A stretch of DNA of 64,000 nucleotides from GCA-2728135 sp002728135 (GCA_963997635.1 CAXEND010000001.1:1-64000); one strand, 5' to 3'; shown: positions 53,694 to 63,231, counted from the stretch's first letter. The notes: generated by a model from the letters alone, not told the origin. A program made the numbers and translations.

Positions 53694-54691
53694 ATAAGAA
53701 AGAAAAATCACCATTGGCAGAAAGAAAAATTATAGCAAAAAATTCTATTGGAGGCGTGAGTTTTCTAGTTTCGTCAGATATTTATCCTTTAATAGAACTT
53801 TGGCATCGATGGTTAGCAAAAGAAAAGCAGATGTCACAACATTCTGTTGCAGCTTATTTAAGGGATTTGGCTGCATTTATGGGTTTTTTAGGTTCCCATC
53901 TTGGCCATAAACCAAGTCTTGATGATCTTACAAGTTTAGACCCCTCAGATTTTAGAGGCTGGCTAGTTCACCGTGCAAACCTAAATTTTGCAAAAGCTTC
54001 TACAGCTCGAGCATTATCTGCATTAAGAAGTTTTTTTGAAAGGCTTGAACTGGAAGGGTTTAATGGAAAGACTTCAATTGCCGCGGTTAAAAGTCCACGC
54101 ATACCACGATCAGTACCTAGACCTCTGGACGAGGGGGCAGTTTCAAAGCTTATTAAAGCTGCTGGATCAGATAGTACAGGTCTTTCAGAGGATTGGCAGC
54201 TAAAAAGAGATGTTGCTGTGTTGTTTTTATTATATGGTTGTGGCCTTAGAATTAGCGAAGCTTTATCTTTAAAAAGATCTGAGGTTGAAGGTAGATCGCA
54301 ATTAAACATTAAAGGCAAAGGCGGCAAAGAGAGAGTTATTCCTTCCCTGCCAATTGTACAAGATGCAATAAGATCATATATAGATTCTTACCCCAAAACC
54401 CTTATGGCTGATGACCTCCTATTTAGAGGTCACCGTGGTGGTGTTTTAAATGCAAGGGTAATACAAAAGCGTGTAGTCACATTGAGGCAAAGACTGGGTC
54501 TTCCAGAGAATGCAACTCCACACTCATTGCGACATAGTTTTGCTACTCATTTGCTACAAAATGGTGGTGATTTGCGTTCAATTCAAGAACTTTTAGGCCA
54601 TGCCAGCTTATCAACAACTCAGAGATATACTGATGTAGATGCTTCGGCTCTTATAACGACTTACACCAGTTCTCATCCACGTGCCCGGTAA
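53663..54691 (+). CDS. xerC: Tyrosine recombinase XerC
   Basis: Resolves chromosome dimers at dif with XerD. The N-terminal SAM-like core-binding domain (AYLRDLAAFMGFL, ARALSALRSFF) and the catalytic domain show Arg in GCGLRISEALSL, Lys in GKGGKERVIP, HSLRHSFATHLL, His in LGHASLSTTQRY and the nucleophile Tyr in that motif. No ATG start exists; TTG 53663 (342 residues, overlapping the aldolase gene), TTG 53714 and GTG 53756 are candidates. The first 30 residues are unconserved, so the true start may be one of the later two. Confidence 0.92.
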   Translation: MGKNRSKNNLNKKEKSPLAERKIIAKNSIGGVSFLVSSDIYPLIELWHRWLAKEKQMSQHSVAAYLRDLAAFMGFLGSHLGHKPSLDDLTSLDPSDFRGWLVHRANLNFAKASTARALSALRSFFERLELEGFNGKTSIAAVKSPRIPRSVPRPLDEGAVSKLIKAAGSDSTGLSEDWQLKRDVAVLFLLYGCGLRISEALSLKRSEVEGRSQLNIKGKGGKERVIPSLPIVQDAIRSYIDSYPKTLMADDLLFRGHRGGVLNARVIQKRVVTLRQRLGLPENATPHSLRHSFATHLLQNGGDLRSIQELLGHASLSTTQRYTDVDASALITTYTSSHPRAR

Positions 54692-54702
54692 AATATTATC
54701 TA

Positions 54703-56112
54703 TTAGTAGTGAATTGCTCTATTGTTTACAGCCAACGCAGCTTCCTTTATAGCTTCGTTAAGAGCTGGGTGTGCATGACATGTGCGGGCAATATCTTCTG
54801 CAGACCCTCCTAATTCCATCGCCATTACGGCTTCTGCGATGAGTGTTCCAGCGTCGGCTCCGATAATATGCACACCCAGAATAGTGTCTGTTTCTGAGCA
54901 TGCTAATATTTTAACAAAACCATCAGTGGAAGAAATGGCTCTTGCTCGGCCGTTTGCACTAAATGGGAAAGTGCCAACTTTAAAATTGATATTTTTATCT
55001 ACAAGTTGTTCTTCAGTTTTTCCAACAGAGGCTACTTCTGGATTGGTATATATTACACTTGGTATTGTGTTGTAATTCACATTATGGTTTTTACCGGCAA
55101 TTATCTCAGCTAAAGCAACTCCTTCTTCTTCCGCCTTATGGGCAAGCATAGGGCCAGGAACAACATCACCAATAGCGTAAATCCCTTCAACATTTGTTCT
55201 AAAAAAATTATCAATAACAATAAAACCACCATTGTTCATTTTTATGTCTAGGGTCTCTAGACCTAAATTAGTCGTATATGGTTTCCTTCCAGCAGCTACA
55301 AGTACTTTCTCAGCCTCGATAGATCCAGCAGATCCATTCTCAGTATTTTCAAGTTTTAGACATACACCTGTAGAAGTAATTTCTGAGTCTACAACTTTAT
55401 GGTTTAGTTTAAATTTGATTTTTTGTCGTTTTAGAATACGGAGGAATTGATTGGCGATTTCTTTGTCTAAATCAGGAGTAATCTCATCAAGAAATTCAAT
55501 AACAGTGACTTTAGATCCTAATCTTTTCCATACAGATCCTAGTTCCAGGCCTATATACCCAGCACCTACTACAGCCAGATGTTCTGGGACCTTTTCAAAA
55601 TTGAGGGCACCTGTAGAAGAAACAATCCTTGATTCATCTATAGGTAAACAATCTAATGTAGCTGGTTTGCTACCTGTTGCAATAATTATATGTGATGAAG
55701 ATATAGTATTTTTATCGTTTTTATTATTTGTTACTGCAACTAAACCTTGGTCTAATATTTTTCCCCTACCTATAATATGTGTGATATTGTTTTTTTCAAA
55801 TAGCATATCAATGCCGTTGGTAAGTTTCTCAATGATATTATTTTTATGTTCCATCATAATTTTGAGATCAAGTGTTACTCCGTCAACCTTAATTCCATGC
55901 TTTTCTATCCCTTTCTCGATTTGGGAGTACTCTTCTGAAGCATGTAGAAGAGCCTTGGATGGAATACACCCGACATTTAAGCAGGTTCCTCCTAAAGTTT
56001 CCCTTTGTTCTATACAAGCCACTCTAAAACCAAGTTGTGCAGCGCGTATTGCAGCTACATAACCACCCGGTCCAGCTCCTATAACTATAATGTCGTAGTC
56101 TTTTTGAGCCAT
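54703..56112 (-). CDS. lpd: Dihydrolipoamide dehydrogenase
   Basis: The E3 flavoprotein of 2-oxoacid dehydrogenase complexes, 469 residues from ATG 56112 (MAQKDYDIIVIGAG), where GGGAAAG precedes; an earlier in-frame Met is rejected. FAD binding is at GAGPGGYVA, the redox pair is Cys44/Cys49 in GGTCLNVGCIP, and the catalytic His-Glu lies in HAHPALNEAIKEAA. It would serve 2-oxoglutarate, pyruvate or branched-chain complexes, but no E1 or E2 gene is in the window. Confidence 0.96.
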   Translation of the reverse strand: MAQKDYDIIVIGAGPGGYVAAIRAAQLGFRVACIEQRETLGGTCLNVGCIPSKALLHASEEYSQIEKGIEKHGIKVDGVTLDLKIMMEHKNNIIEKLTNGIDMLFEKNNITHIIGRGKILDQGLVAVTNNKNDKNTISSSHIIIATGSKPATLDCLPIDESRIVSSTGALNFEKVPEHLAVVGAGYIGLELGSVWKRLGSKVTVIEFLDEITPDLDKEIANQFLRILKRQKIKFKLNHKVVDSEITSTGVCLKLENTENGSAGSIEAEKVLVAAGRKPYTTNLGLETLDIKMNNGGFIVIDNFFRTNVEGIYAIGDVVPGPMLAHKAEEEGVALAEIIAGKNHNVNYNTIPSVIYTNPEVASVGKTEEQLVDKNINFKVGTFPFSANGRARAISSTDGFVKILACSETDTILGVHIIGADAGTLIAEAVMAMELGGSAEDIARTCHAHPALNEAIKEAALAVNNRAIHY

Positions 56113-56412
56113 TTTACTTTCCCAGAGTATGAAATGTGTGAATTCCAAAATTGTTCTTAAATACTTATCATTTTATGTTTATAAAGAATGATAAGTATTT
56201 GTTTTTTTCAATAAATGATAACCCTAATCTAGGTTTAGTTTATTATTAATGAAGGCTTGATTGATAAATTATCTGATTTATCAATAAAAATGGGGTGCAA
56301 TATAACTCCTAAAGATAAACTCTCAGAAAAACTTCCATACATCAAGAAATCAAAACAGCTGTATAAATGAAACAATGTACTTGGCTTCTCGGTTAATATA
56401 AATTATGAAGTT
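56113..56412. other. 300-base intergenic gap between sucD and lpd where sucA-sucB usually lie
   Basis: The gap has frequent stops in every frame and no remnant of E1 or E2 sequence that I can recognise. It contains the 14-bp inverted repeat described separately and a smaller one, TTGATAAA (56261-56268) with TTTATCAA (56277-56284). The lpd promoter is presumably here. Confidence 0.7.
56159..56208 (+). repeat. 14-bp perfect inverted repeat followed by T-run on the plus strand
   Basis: AAATACTTATCATT (56159-56172) and AATGATAAGTATTT (56187-56200) are exact inverses with a 14-base loop, followed by GTTTTTTT (56201-56208). On the plus strand this has the form of an intrinsic terminator, although no plus-strand gene precedes it. 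On the minus strand it lies between sucD and lpd and could stabilise or end the sucD message, or serve as an operator for lpd. Confidence 0.65.
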
Positions 56413-57294
56413 TCAATGTTTGTTTGTAAGAAGCTTTAACATTGTAGTTCCGAGTGCTGCTGGTGAGTCTGCTACTACTATTCCAGCTTGTTTCATAGCT
56501 TCAATTTTATCTTCTGCCCCACCTTTGCCTCCAGCTATAATTGCACCAGCGTGTCCCATACGTCTTCCAGGAGGAGCAGTTTTGCCAGCTATAAATCCTA
56601 CAATGGGTTTCTTTTGTCTATGTAATTTTATAAATTCTGCTGCCTCTTCTTCAGCAGATCCGCCAATTTCACCAATCATAATTATAGCATCTGTTTGTGG
56701 GTCAGATAGAAACAATTCAAGGCAATCTATAAAATTAGTACCATTTACGGGGTCTCCTCCAATACCAATGCAAGTTGATTGTCCGAGACCTGCAGCTGTA
56801 GTTTGTCCCACTGCTTCATATGTTAGTGTTCCTGAACGCGAGATTATTCCTATTCTACCTGGTTTATGTATATGACCTGGCATAATCCCAATCTTACATT
56901 CACCGGGAGTAATGATACCAGGGCAGTTTGGGCCTATTAAGCGAGTCCTTGATCCGGATAGAGCTCTTCTCACCCTCACCATATCTAAAACAGGTATGCC
57001 TTCTGTGATACACACCACTAGTGTTATCTCAGCATTTATCGCTTCACAAATTGCTTCAGCAGCAAATTGAGGAGGAACAAAAATAACACTTGCGTCTGCC
57101 ATAGTTGCAGATTTAGCATCTGCGACCGTATTAAAAATTGGCAGATTTAAATGTTTACTCCCCCCTTTACCGGGAGTAACACCTCCAACCATTTGTGTAC
57201 CATACATTATTGCCTGTTCTGAATGAAAAGTTCCCTGGGAGCCAGTGAAGCCCTGACATATTACTTTTGTGTTTTTATCTACAAGTACTGACAT
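56413..57294 (-). CDS. sucD: Succinyl-CoA synthetase alpha subunit
   Basis: The CoA-binding, phosphohistidine-bearing subunit, 293 residues. TGSQGTFHSEQAI binds CoA and His248 in RRMGHAGAIIAGGKGG is phosphorylated. It starts three bases after sucC and forms the alpha2-beta2 or alpha-beta enzyme making ATP or GTP from succinyl-CoA. Confidence 0.97.
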   Translation of the reverse strand: MSVLVDKNTKVICQGFTGSQGTFHSEQAIMYGTQMVGGVTPGKGGSKHLNLPIFNTVADAKSATMADASVIFVPPQFAAEAICEAINAEITLVVCITEGIPVLDMVRVRRALSGSRTRLIGPNCPGIITPGECKIGIMPGHIHKPGRIGIISRSGTLTYEAVGQTTAAGLGQSTCIGIGGDPVNGTNFIDCLELFLSDPQTDAIIMIGEIGGSAEEEAAEFIKLHRQKKPIVGFIAGKTAPPGRRMGHAGAIIAGGKGGAEDKIEAMKQAGIVVADSPAALGTTMLKLLTNKH

Positions 57295-57297
57295 TGA

Positions 57298-58464
57298 TTA
57301 AGTTCCCAAAGTTAGTCTAACAATCTTTTTTGCAGCATCTTCTAGATCATCTGCTGAAATCACAGCAATCCCTGAGTTTTTCAGTTTATTCTTTCCTTCA
57401 TTAACATTAGTTCCTTCTAAACGGACTACAAGTGGGACGTCAATTTTTACCTCATGCGCAGCCGTAATTATTCCTTCAGCAATTACATCACAGCGCATAA
57501 TTCCACCAAATATATTAACAAGAATCCCTTTTACAGACTTGTCAGAAAGGATAATTTTAAAAGCCTCTGAAACTTTTTCTTTTGTGGCTCCACCACCGAC
57601 ATCTAGAAAATTTGCTGGTTCACCTCCGCTAAGTTTTATGATGTCCATCGTTGCCATAGCTAAACCAGCCCCGTTAACCATACAACCAATATTACCATCT
57701 AGTTTAATATAACTAAGATCAAACTTAGCTGCCTCAAGCTCAGCAGGTTCTTCTTCAGTTTCATCGCGCATATCTTCTATATTTTTGTGACGAAATAGGG
57801 CGTTGTCGTCAAAATTCATTTTTGCATCAAGGGCAATTAGTTTCTTTTCATTAGTTAAAACAAGCGGATTTATTTCTAATATACTCGAATCTGTTTCACA
57901 GAAGGCTTTGTAGATATTGCCTATAATAGATATACAGTCTTTGACTATTGGTCCTGTTAAGCCAAGTGCAAATGCAATTCTACGTCCATGAAAAGACTGA
58001 TATCCTGTTACTGGATCCACATTTATATTTATTATTTTTTCAGGGTTATTTGCGGCGACTTCCTCAATATCAACCCCACCCTCTTGAGAAGCCATTATGG
58101 TTACTTGCCCTGAAGCTCTATTAACTAAACAGCCAAGATAGAACTCATTATCAATATTACATCCCTCTTCTACATAAATCCTATTTACTTCTTTACCTGC
58201 AGAAGTAGTCTGATGAGTTATCAAGTTTTTACCAAACATTTGTGTTGCTTCTGAAGTTGCTTCTTCATAACTTTTACAAACTTTTACACCACCAGCTTTG
58301 CCTCGCCCACCTGCATGAATCTGGGCTTTAATTACCCAAATTGGCCCACCCATATCTTTAATTGCCTGAGTAATCTCGTCTGGGGAAGTGACGGCTATAC
58401 CTTTTGGTGTAGGTACGCCATATTCAGATAGAAGTTGTTTTGCTTGATATTCATGAATGTTCAT
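57298..58464 (-). CDS. sucC: Succinyl-CoA synthetase beta subunit
   Basis: The ATP-grasp subunit, 388 residues, beginning MNIHEYQAKQLLSEYGVP. QIHAGGRGKAGGVKVC is the nucleotide-binding part, and ILVNIFGGIMRCDVIAEG is the C-terminal power-helix region. It works with SucD and is flanked by mdh, as in many alphaproteobacteria. Confidence 0.97.
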   Translation of the reverse strand: MNIHEYQAKQLLSEYGVPTPKGIAVTSPDEITQAIKDMGGPIWVIKAQIHAGGRGKAGGVKVCKSYEEATSEATQMFGKNLITHQTTSAGKEVNRIYVEEGCNIDNEFYLGCLVNRASGQVTIMASQEGGVDIEEVAANNPEKIININVDPVTGYQSFHGRRIAFALGLTGPIVKDCISIIGNIYKAFCETDSSILEINPLVLTNEKKLIALDAKMNFDDNALFRHKNIEDMRDETEEEPAELEAAKFDLSYIKLDGNIGCMVNGAGLAMATMDIIKLSGGEPANFLDVGGGATKEKVSEAFKIILSDKSVKGILVNIFGGIMRCDVIAEGIITAAHEVKIDVPLVVRLEGTNVNEGKNKLKNSGIAVISADDLEDAAKKIVRLTLGT

Positions 58465-58567
58465 TTTGCAAAAACCATAAACCTAGTGAGTTAGTATAGT
58501 AAATTTATAACATTGTATTACTGGTGTGTAACTATATTCAGATAGTAAAACATATAAATTTGCCCTA

Positions 58568-59512
58568 TTAGAATTTTATGCCATTGACTAGACGTTTAAC
58601 AGACTTTACCGAATGTTTGAACTCCTTCTTTTCTGCACTGTCTAGTTTAATTTCGACTATTCTCTCTACTCCTGAACCTCCAATTATTGCAGGAACACCG
58701 ATGAATAATCCAGTAACTCCATATTGACCATTTAAATGGGCGGCACAAGGTAAAACCCTCTTTTGATCCTTAAGATAAGACTCGGCCATTTGAATAGCTG
58801 AAGCTGCAGGGGCATAAAATGCAGAACCGGTTTTAAGCAGACCAACTATTTCTGCTCCACCATCACGAGTACGTTGGACAATCTCATCAAGTTTCTTCTG
58901 ATTAATCCAGCCCATTTTAACTAAATCTGGTAGTGGTATTCCTGCAACTGTAGAATATCTTACAAGTGGTACCATTGTATCTCCGTGGCCACCCAATACA
59001 AATGCTGTTATATCTTTTACTGAAACTCTAAGTTCTTCAGCTAAGAAATATCGAAATCGTGCGGAGTCTAAAACACCTGCCATACCTACAATTTTCTTTT
59101 TTGGTACATTGCTGGTTTTTTGTAGTGCCCAAACCATGGCATCCAAAGGATTAGTAATGCAGATAACAAAAGCATTTGGGCAGTATTTTTTTATGCCTTT
59201 GCCAACTTGTTTCATTACATCAGTATTAATATTCAGTAAGTCATCACGGCTCATGCCAGGTTTTCTGGGAATTCCTGCGGTCACTATAACTACGTCAGAA
59301 TTCTTTATAGCTGCATAAGAGTTGCTACCTATGAGCTTACAGTCAAAACTGTCTACAGGTGAACTTTCTGCTATGTCTAGAGATTTACCTTGGGGGATTC
59401 CCTTTGCAATATCATATAGGACGACATCCCCCAACTCTTTAAGCCCGGTAAGGTGAGCGAGTGTTCCACCAATATTTCCTGAGCCAATTAGTGCAATTTT
59501 ATTACGTTTCAT
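58568..59512 (-). CDS. mdh: Malate dehydrogenase (LDH-like type)
   Basis: An NAD-dependent enzyme of 314 residues. ATG 59512 has GGAG nine bases upstream and is preferred over an in-frame GTG five codons earlier. GSGNIGG (10-16) binds NAD, GIPRKPGMSRDDL holds substrate Arg residues, CITNPLDAMVW and GGHGDTMVPL (catalytic His) are typical. It is upstream of sucCD with about 100 bases between. Confidence 0.96.
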   Translation of the reverse strand: MKRNKIALIGSGNIGGTLAHLTGLKELGDVVLYDIAKGIPQGKSLDIAESSPVDSFDCKLIGSNSYAAIKNSDVVIVTAGIPRKPGMSRDDLLNINTDVMKQVGKGIKKYCPNAFVICITNPLDAMVWALQKTSNVPKKKIVGMAGVLDSARFRYFLAEELRVSVKDITAFVLGGHGDTMVPLVRYSTVAGIPLPDLVKMGWINQKKLDEIVQRTRDGGAEIVGLLKTGSAFYAPAASAIQMAESYLKDQKRVLPCAAHLNGQYGVTGLFIGVPAIIGGSGVERIVEIKLDSAEKKEFKHSVKSVKRLVNGIKF

Positions 59513-59700
59513 TATTTTCAGCTCCACTTTAGTTAATTAGTTAGGTTTTACGCAGCGATAAAAAAAAGGGCAATTGACTCTTTTTTAAAAGATATAATAA
59601 ACGAGTCACTAGGATTAAAAAGTAAGGATAAATTGCAGAAATAAAAAATTACAATAAACTTATGGAATGAAAAATAGGTTTTTAAAAATATTAGAATATC

Positions 59701-60480
59701 CTAACGTCTCATTACCATCATTTTTTTTATTTCACCGATGGCCTTGGCAGGATTTAAGTTTTTTGGGCAAGTGCGAGTACAGTTCATTATTGTATGGCAG
59801 CGATAAAGTCTGAATGGATCTTCTAGATTGTCTAATCGTTCTCCTGTTGATTCATCACGGCTGTCTATCAACCAACGATAAGCTTGAAGTAAAATTGCTG
59901 GACCAAGATATCTATCACCATTCCACCAATAGCTGGGGCAGCTTGTTGAACAGCATGCACACAAAATACACTCGTACAAACCATCGATTTTGGCTCTATC
60001 ATCTTGGCTTTGTAAGCGCTCTTTATTTGCTGGAGCCGCAGTTTCTGTCTGCATCCAGGGTTTAATGGATTTATATTGAGCGTAAAAAGTGGTCAAATCA
60101 GGAACTAAGTCTTTAATTACTGGCATATGTGGAAGGGGATAGACTTTAATTTCTCCACGCATTTCTTCAATTGGTTTTGTGCATGCAAGAGTATTGGTTC
60201 CGTCAATATTCATTGCACAAGACCCGCAAATCCCCTCTCTACATGAGCGCCTAAAGGTTAGAGTAGAGTCCATTTCATTTTTTATTTTAATTAAGGCATC
60301 AAGTACCATGGGTCCACATGTATTCATATCAACGTCATATGTCTCAGTCCGAGGGTTAGCCTTTTTGTCTGGATCATATCTATATATTTTAAATTTTTTT
60401 GTATTACCAGAGTCCGTCGGTGAGCTGTGATGGGGACCTTTTGTGATTTTTGAGTTTTTGGGAAGGGCTAATTGAGCCAT
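59701..60480 (-). CDS. sdhB: Succinate dehydrogenase iron-sulfur subunit
   Basis: Complex II electron-transfer subunit, 259 residues. Clusters: [2Fe-2S] at CREGICGSCAMNIDGTNTLAC, [4Fe-4S] at CILCACCSTSCPSYW and [3Fe-4S] at CHTIMNCTRTCPKNLNP. It links FAD in SdhA to quinone at the membrane anchors. It is the last gene of sdhCDAB. Confidence 0.97.
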   Translation of the reverse strand: MAQLALPKNSKITKGPHHSSPTDSGNTKKFKIYRYDPDKKANPRTETYDVDMNTCGPMVLDALIKIKNEMDSTLTFRRSCREGICGSCAMNIDGTNTLACTKPIEEMRGEIKVYPLPHMPVIKDLVPDLTTFYAQYKSIKPWMQTETAAPANKERLQSQDDRAKIDGLYECILCACCSTSCPSYWWNGDRYLGPAILLQAYRWLIDSRDESTGERLDNLEDPFRLYRCHTIMNCTRTCPKNLNPAKAIGEIKKMMVMRR

Positions 60481-60499
60481 TATATCAAATTCCTTCGAC

Positions 60500-62293
60500 T
60501 TAGTATACGCGAGCTTTTGGAGGGATAGTCTTTACATCGTTTGAAAGTGTATTCATGTGTACTGGTCTGTAATCTATTGTTACAGATTTTCCTTCATCAT
60601 CAATCCATGCGACAGTATGTTTCATCCATTTTTCATCATCTCGATCTGGATAATCCTCACGAGCGTGGGCTCCTCTACTTTCTTCACGAACTAGGGCTCC
60701 ATGCAATGTAACTGATGATTGTCTCAGTAGATTGTCTAGTTCTATGGTTTCAACCAGATCAGAATTCCAAATTAGTGATCTATCAGAAACTGCTAAATTC
60801 TCTCTATACCGTTCCCAAATGTTGTCTAATTTCTTGACACCATCCTGCATTATATTTCCAGTTCTAAAAACACCTGCATGAGTTTGCATTGTTCTTTGTA
60901 AATCAAGACGAATAGATGCAGCAGAGTCTGAACCATTTGCATTACGTAACCTGTCAAACCAATTAAATGTCTTATCTAAAATATTTTTTGATAGAGGGGC
61001 GTGAGTGCTTCCGGCATTTACATTAGCAGCAGCTTTATCTGCTGCAGCTCTCCCAAAAACAACTAAATCAAGAAGCGAGTTGGAGCCCAGCCTGTTGGCT
61101 CCATGAACTGATACGCAAGCTGCTTCTCCTGCTGCCATTAATCCTGGTACTAAAACATTTGGATCTCCGCCTTTTACAGTTACCATTTCTCCATGGTAGT
61201 TTCCTGGTATACCACCCATATTGTAATGAACAGTTGGGATTACAGGTATGGGCTCTTTTGTAGCGTCAACACCAGCAAAGATTTTTGCAGTTTCGGTAAT
61301 TCCCGGTAGGCGTTGGTGTAACACTTCTGCTCCTAAATGATCTAGCTTCAGAAAAATATGATCTTTATCTGACCCTACTCCTCTACCTTCTCTTATTTCT
61401 AAAGTCATTGATCGTGATACTACATCTCTAGAAGCGAGGTCTTTTGCGGAGGGAGCATATCTCTCCATGAAACGTTCACCCTCAGAGTTAAGTAGGTAAC
61501 CTCCTTCACCCCTTACACCTTCTGTAATTAGGCATCCAGCCCCATAAATTCCTGTTGGATGAAATTGGATAAACTCCATATCCTGCAGAGGTAATCCTGC
61601 TCTGAGTACCATAGCATTTCCATCACCTGTACAGGTATGAGCAGATGTTGCTGAAAAATATGCTCTGCCATATCCACCAGTGGCTAAAATAACCATATGT
61701 GCTCTAAATATATGAAATGTTCCATCTTCTAAATTCCAAGCTATTACTCCTCTACAAACACCTTCATCGTCCATGATGAGGTCAAGTGCAAAATATTCAA
61801 TAAAGAAGGCTGTTTCATGTTTTAGAGCTTGCTGATAAAGTGTATGTAGAATAGCATGCCCAGTTCTGTCCGCAGCAGCACATGTCCTAACCGCCTGACC
61901 TTCTCCAAAATGTGTTGTCATACCCCCAAATGCACGCTGGTAAATTTTACCCTCCTCCGTTCTAGAGAATGGAACACCGTAATGTTCAAGCTCAATCACA
62001 GCTTTAGGAGCTTCTTTACACATAAATTCAATTGCGTCTTGATCTCCAAGCCAGTCTGAACCTTTGACAGTATCATACATGTGCCATCGCCAGTCATCTT
62101 GACCCATATTGCCCAACGCAGCAGAAATCCCGCCCTGCGCAGCAACAGTATGACTTCGAGTAGGAAACAACTTTGAAATGCATGCAGTTTTTAGACCAGC
62201 TTCAACTAGACCAAGGGCAGCACGTAAACCTGCACCACCTGCACCAACTACTAGGGCATCATAATTGTGTTCTATAATTGGATACGCAGACAT
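60500..62293 (-). CDS. sdhA: Succinate dehydrogenase flavoprotein subunit
   Basis: The catalytic subunit of complex II, 597 residues. ALVVGAGGAGLRAALGL starts the FAD fold; His48 in RSHTVAAQGGI carries covalent FAD; FHPTGIYGAGCLITEG and the C-terminal REESRGAHAREDYPDRDD hold substrate-binding residues. It begins two bases after sdhD. Confidence 0.98.
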   Translation of the reverse strand: MSAYPIIEHNYDALVVGAGGAGLRAALGLVEAGLKTACISKLFPTRSHTVAAQGGISAALGNMGQDDWRWHMYDTVKGSDWLGDQDAIEFMCKEAPKAVIELEHYGVPFSRTEEGKIYQRAFGGMTTHFGEGQAVRTCAAADRTGHAILHTLYQQALKHETAFFIEYFALDLIMDDEGVCRGVIAWNLEDGTFHIFRAHMVILATGGYGRAYFSATSAHTCTGDGNAMVLRAGLPLQDMEFIQFHPTGIYGAGCLITEGVRGEGGYLLNSEGERFMERYAPSAKDLASRDVVSRSMTLEIREGRGVGSDKDHIFLKLDHLGAEVLHQRLPGITETAKIFAGVDATKEPIPVIPTVHYNMGGIPGNYHGEMVTVKGGDPNVLVPGLMAAGEAACVSVHGANRLGSNSLLDLVVFGRAAADKAAANVNAGSTHAPLSKNILDKTFNWFDRLRNANGSDSAASIRLDLQRTMQTHAGVFRTGNIMQDGVKKLDNIWERYRENLAVSDRSLIWNSDLVETIELDNLLRQSSVTLHGALVREESRGAHAREDYPDRDDEKWMKHTVAWIDDEGKSVTIDYRPVHMNTLSNDVKTIPPKARVY

Positions 62294-62295
62294 AA

Positions 62296-62688
62296 TTATC
62301 CTCTCAAAGAGATCGCAATAACTGAGTAAATGGAAATACTAAAGAGCAGTATTGTCAAAACTAAAAGTAAAACTATCAGGCTCCACTTTAGCCACTTAGT
62401 GTGGACATAATCTTCAATAACAACTTGTAATCCGAGTTTTAGGTGTAAAAAAATAGAACCTAGAAAAATTAGCATTAATGATGCAGAAATTGGGCCATTT
62501 AGCCATGAAACAAGTTCTGTGTAAGTAGCCCCTGAGATTACAATCATCCATACTGAAGCTACGAACCAAAGTGATAAGGGAATTAACATTAGGGCAGTGA
62601 TGCGTTGCCACCACCAATGATTTACTCCTTCTTTAGCGGATCCCATATGGCGAACACGGGCTAGGGGGCTTTGCATTTTAGTTCCCAT
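62296..62688 (-). CDS. sdhD: Succinate dehydrogenase membrane anchor subunit D
   Basis: A 130-residue protein with three hydrophobic helices (about 33-54, 62-85 and 98-127). SAKEGVNHWWWQRITALMLI at 17-36 and FLHLKLGLQVVIEDYV are the quinone- and haem-site region typical of SdhD. It is translated six bases after sdhC. Confidence 0.92.
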   Translation of the reverse strand: MGTKMQSPLARVRHMGSAKEGVNHWWWQRITALMLIPLSLWFVASVWMIVISGATYTELVSWLNGPISASLMLIFLGSIFLHLKLGLQVVIEDYVHTKWLKWSLIVLLLVLTILLFSISIYSVIAISLRG

Positions 62689-62694
62689 TTTACT

Positions 62695-63090
62695 TTACCT
62701 CAAACAATACATCGATAAGCCTATACCCCATGAAAGCCCAGTGAGTAAGGCAGAGGATATTAACATTGTTATACCTGAGAAATAAGTAGCTTTAAGTGAA
62801 AAACCTAGTCCTACATCCCAAAAAAGGTGTCTTATACCATTGCATAAATGGTAAAAGAGGCACCAAGACCAAAGTGCTAAAAGGCCAATTCCTAACCAAG
62901 ATGATAAAAACCATCTAGACCACTCATAATATTCTGGTCCTGCAGCAGCTGTTAGAAGCCAGCAGGCTAGCATTGCAGCACCAGTTGCTAATGTAATTCC
63001 AGAAAGCCGGTGAAAAATTGATAATACAGATGTTAACTGTGGCCTATACACCTGAAGGTGAGGCGACAGAGGCCTGTTGTTATCTGACAT
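62695..63090 (-). CDS. sdhC: Succinate dehydrogenase cytochrome b556 subunit C
   Basis: A 131-residue membrane anchor. RPLSPHLQVYRPQLTSVLSI and FHRLSGITLATG are the conserved N-terminal motifs of SdhC, and HLCNGIRHLFWDVG contains the haem ligand His. Three membrane helices are visible. It is the first gene of the sdh unit, with a good promoter 50-80 bases upstream. Confidence 0.95.
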   Translation of the reverse strand: MSDNNRPLSPHLQVYRPQLTSVLSIFHRLSGITLATGAAMLACWLLTAAAGPEYYEWSRWFLSSWLGIGLLALWSWCLFYHLCNGIRHLFWDVGLGFSLKATYFSGITMLISSALLTGLSWGIGLSMYCLR

Positions 63091-63142
63091 ATATAAAATG
63101 CCCCCTTGTAAGCAGCTTCTTGATACCCCTTATCATAAGCAT

Positions 63143-63171
63143 GATATAAGGTGCTAATAGGTTAGCGTCAA
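63143..63171 (-). promoter_or_regulatory. Sigma-70-like promoter of sdhCDAB
   Basis: On the minus strand TTGACG (63171-63166) and TATATC (63148-63143) are separated by exactly 17 bases. The start would fall near 63136, leaving a leader of about 45 bases. An imperfect palindrome around TTATCATAAGCATGATATAA overlaps the -10 and start site and may be regulatory. Confidence 0.55.
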
Positions 63172-63231
63172 CGTTTCCTTCAATACATTATTTTTTATCA
63201 AAAAAAATAAATCAGAGCCCAAAGTTTAGTT

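Noticed and set aside
53663..54691. XerC-like gene as a phage or integrative-element integrase
   Set aside because: The flanks are housekeeping genes in alphaproteobacterial order, no attachment-site repeats or tRNA are adjacent, and the motifs fit chromosomal XerC.
55451..56062. Open frame antisense to lpd
   Set aside because: It mirrors a complete, conserved lpd and shows no domain.
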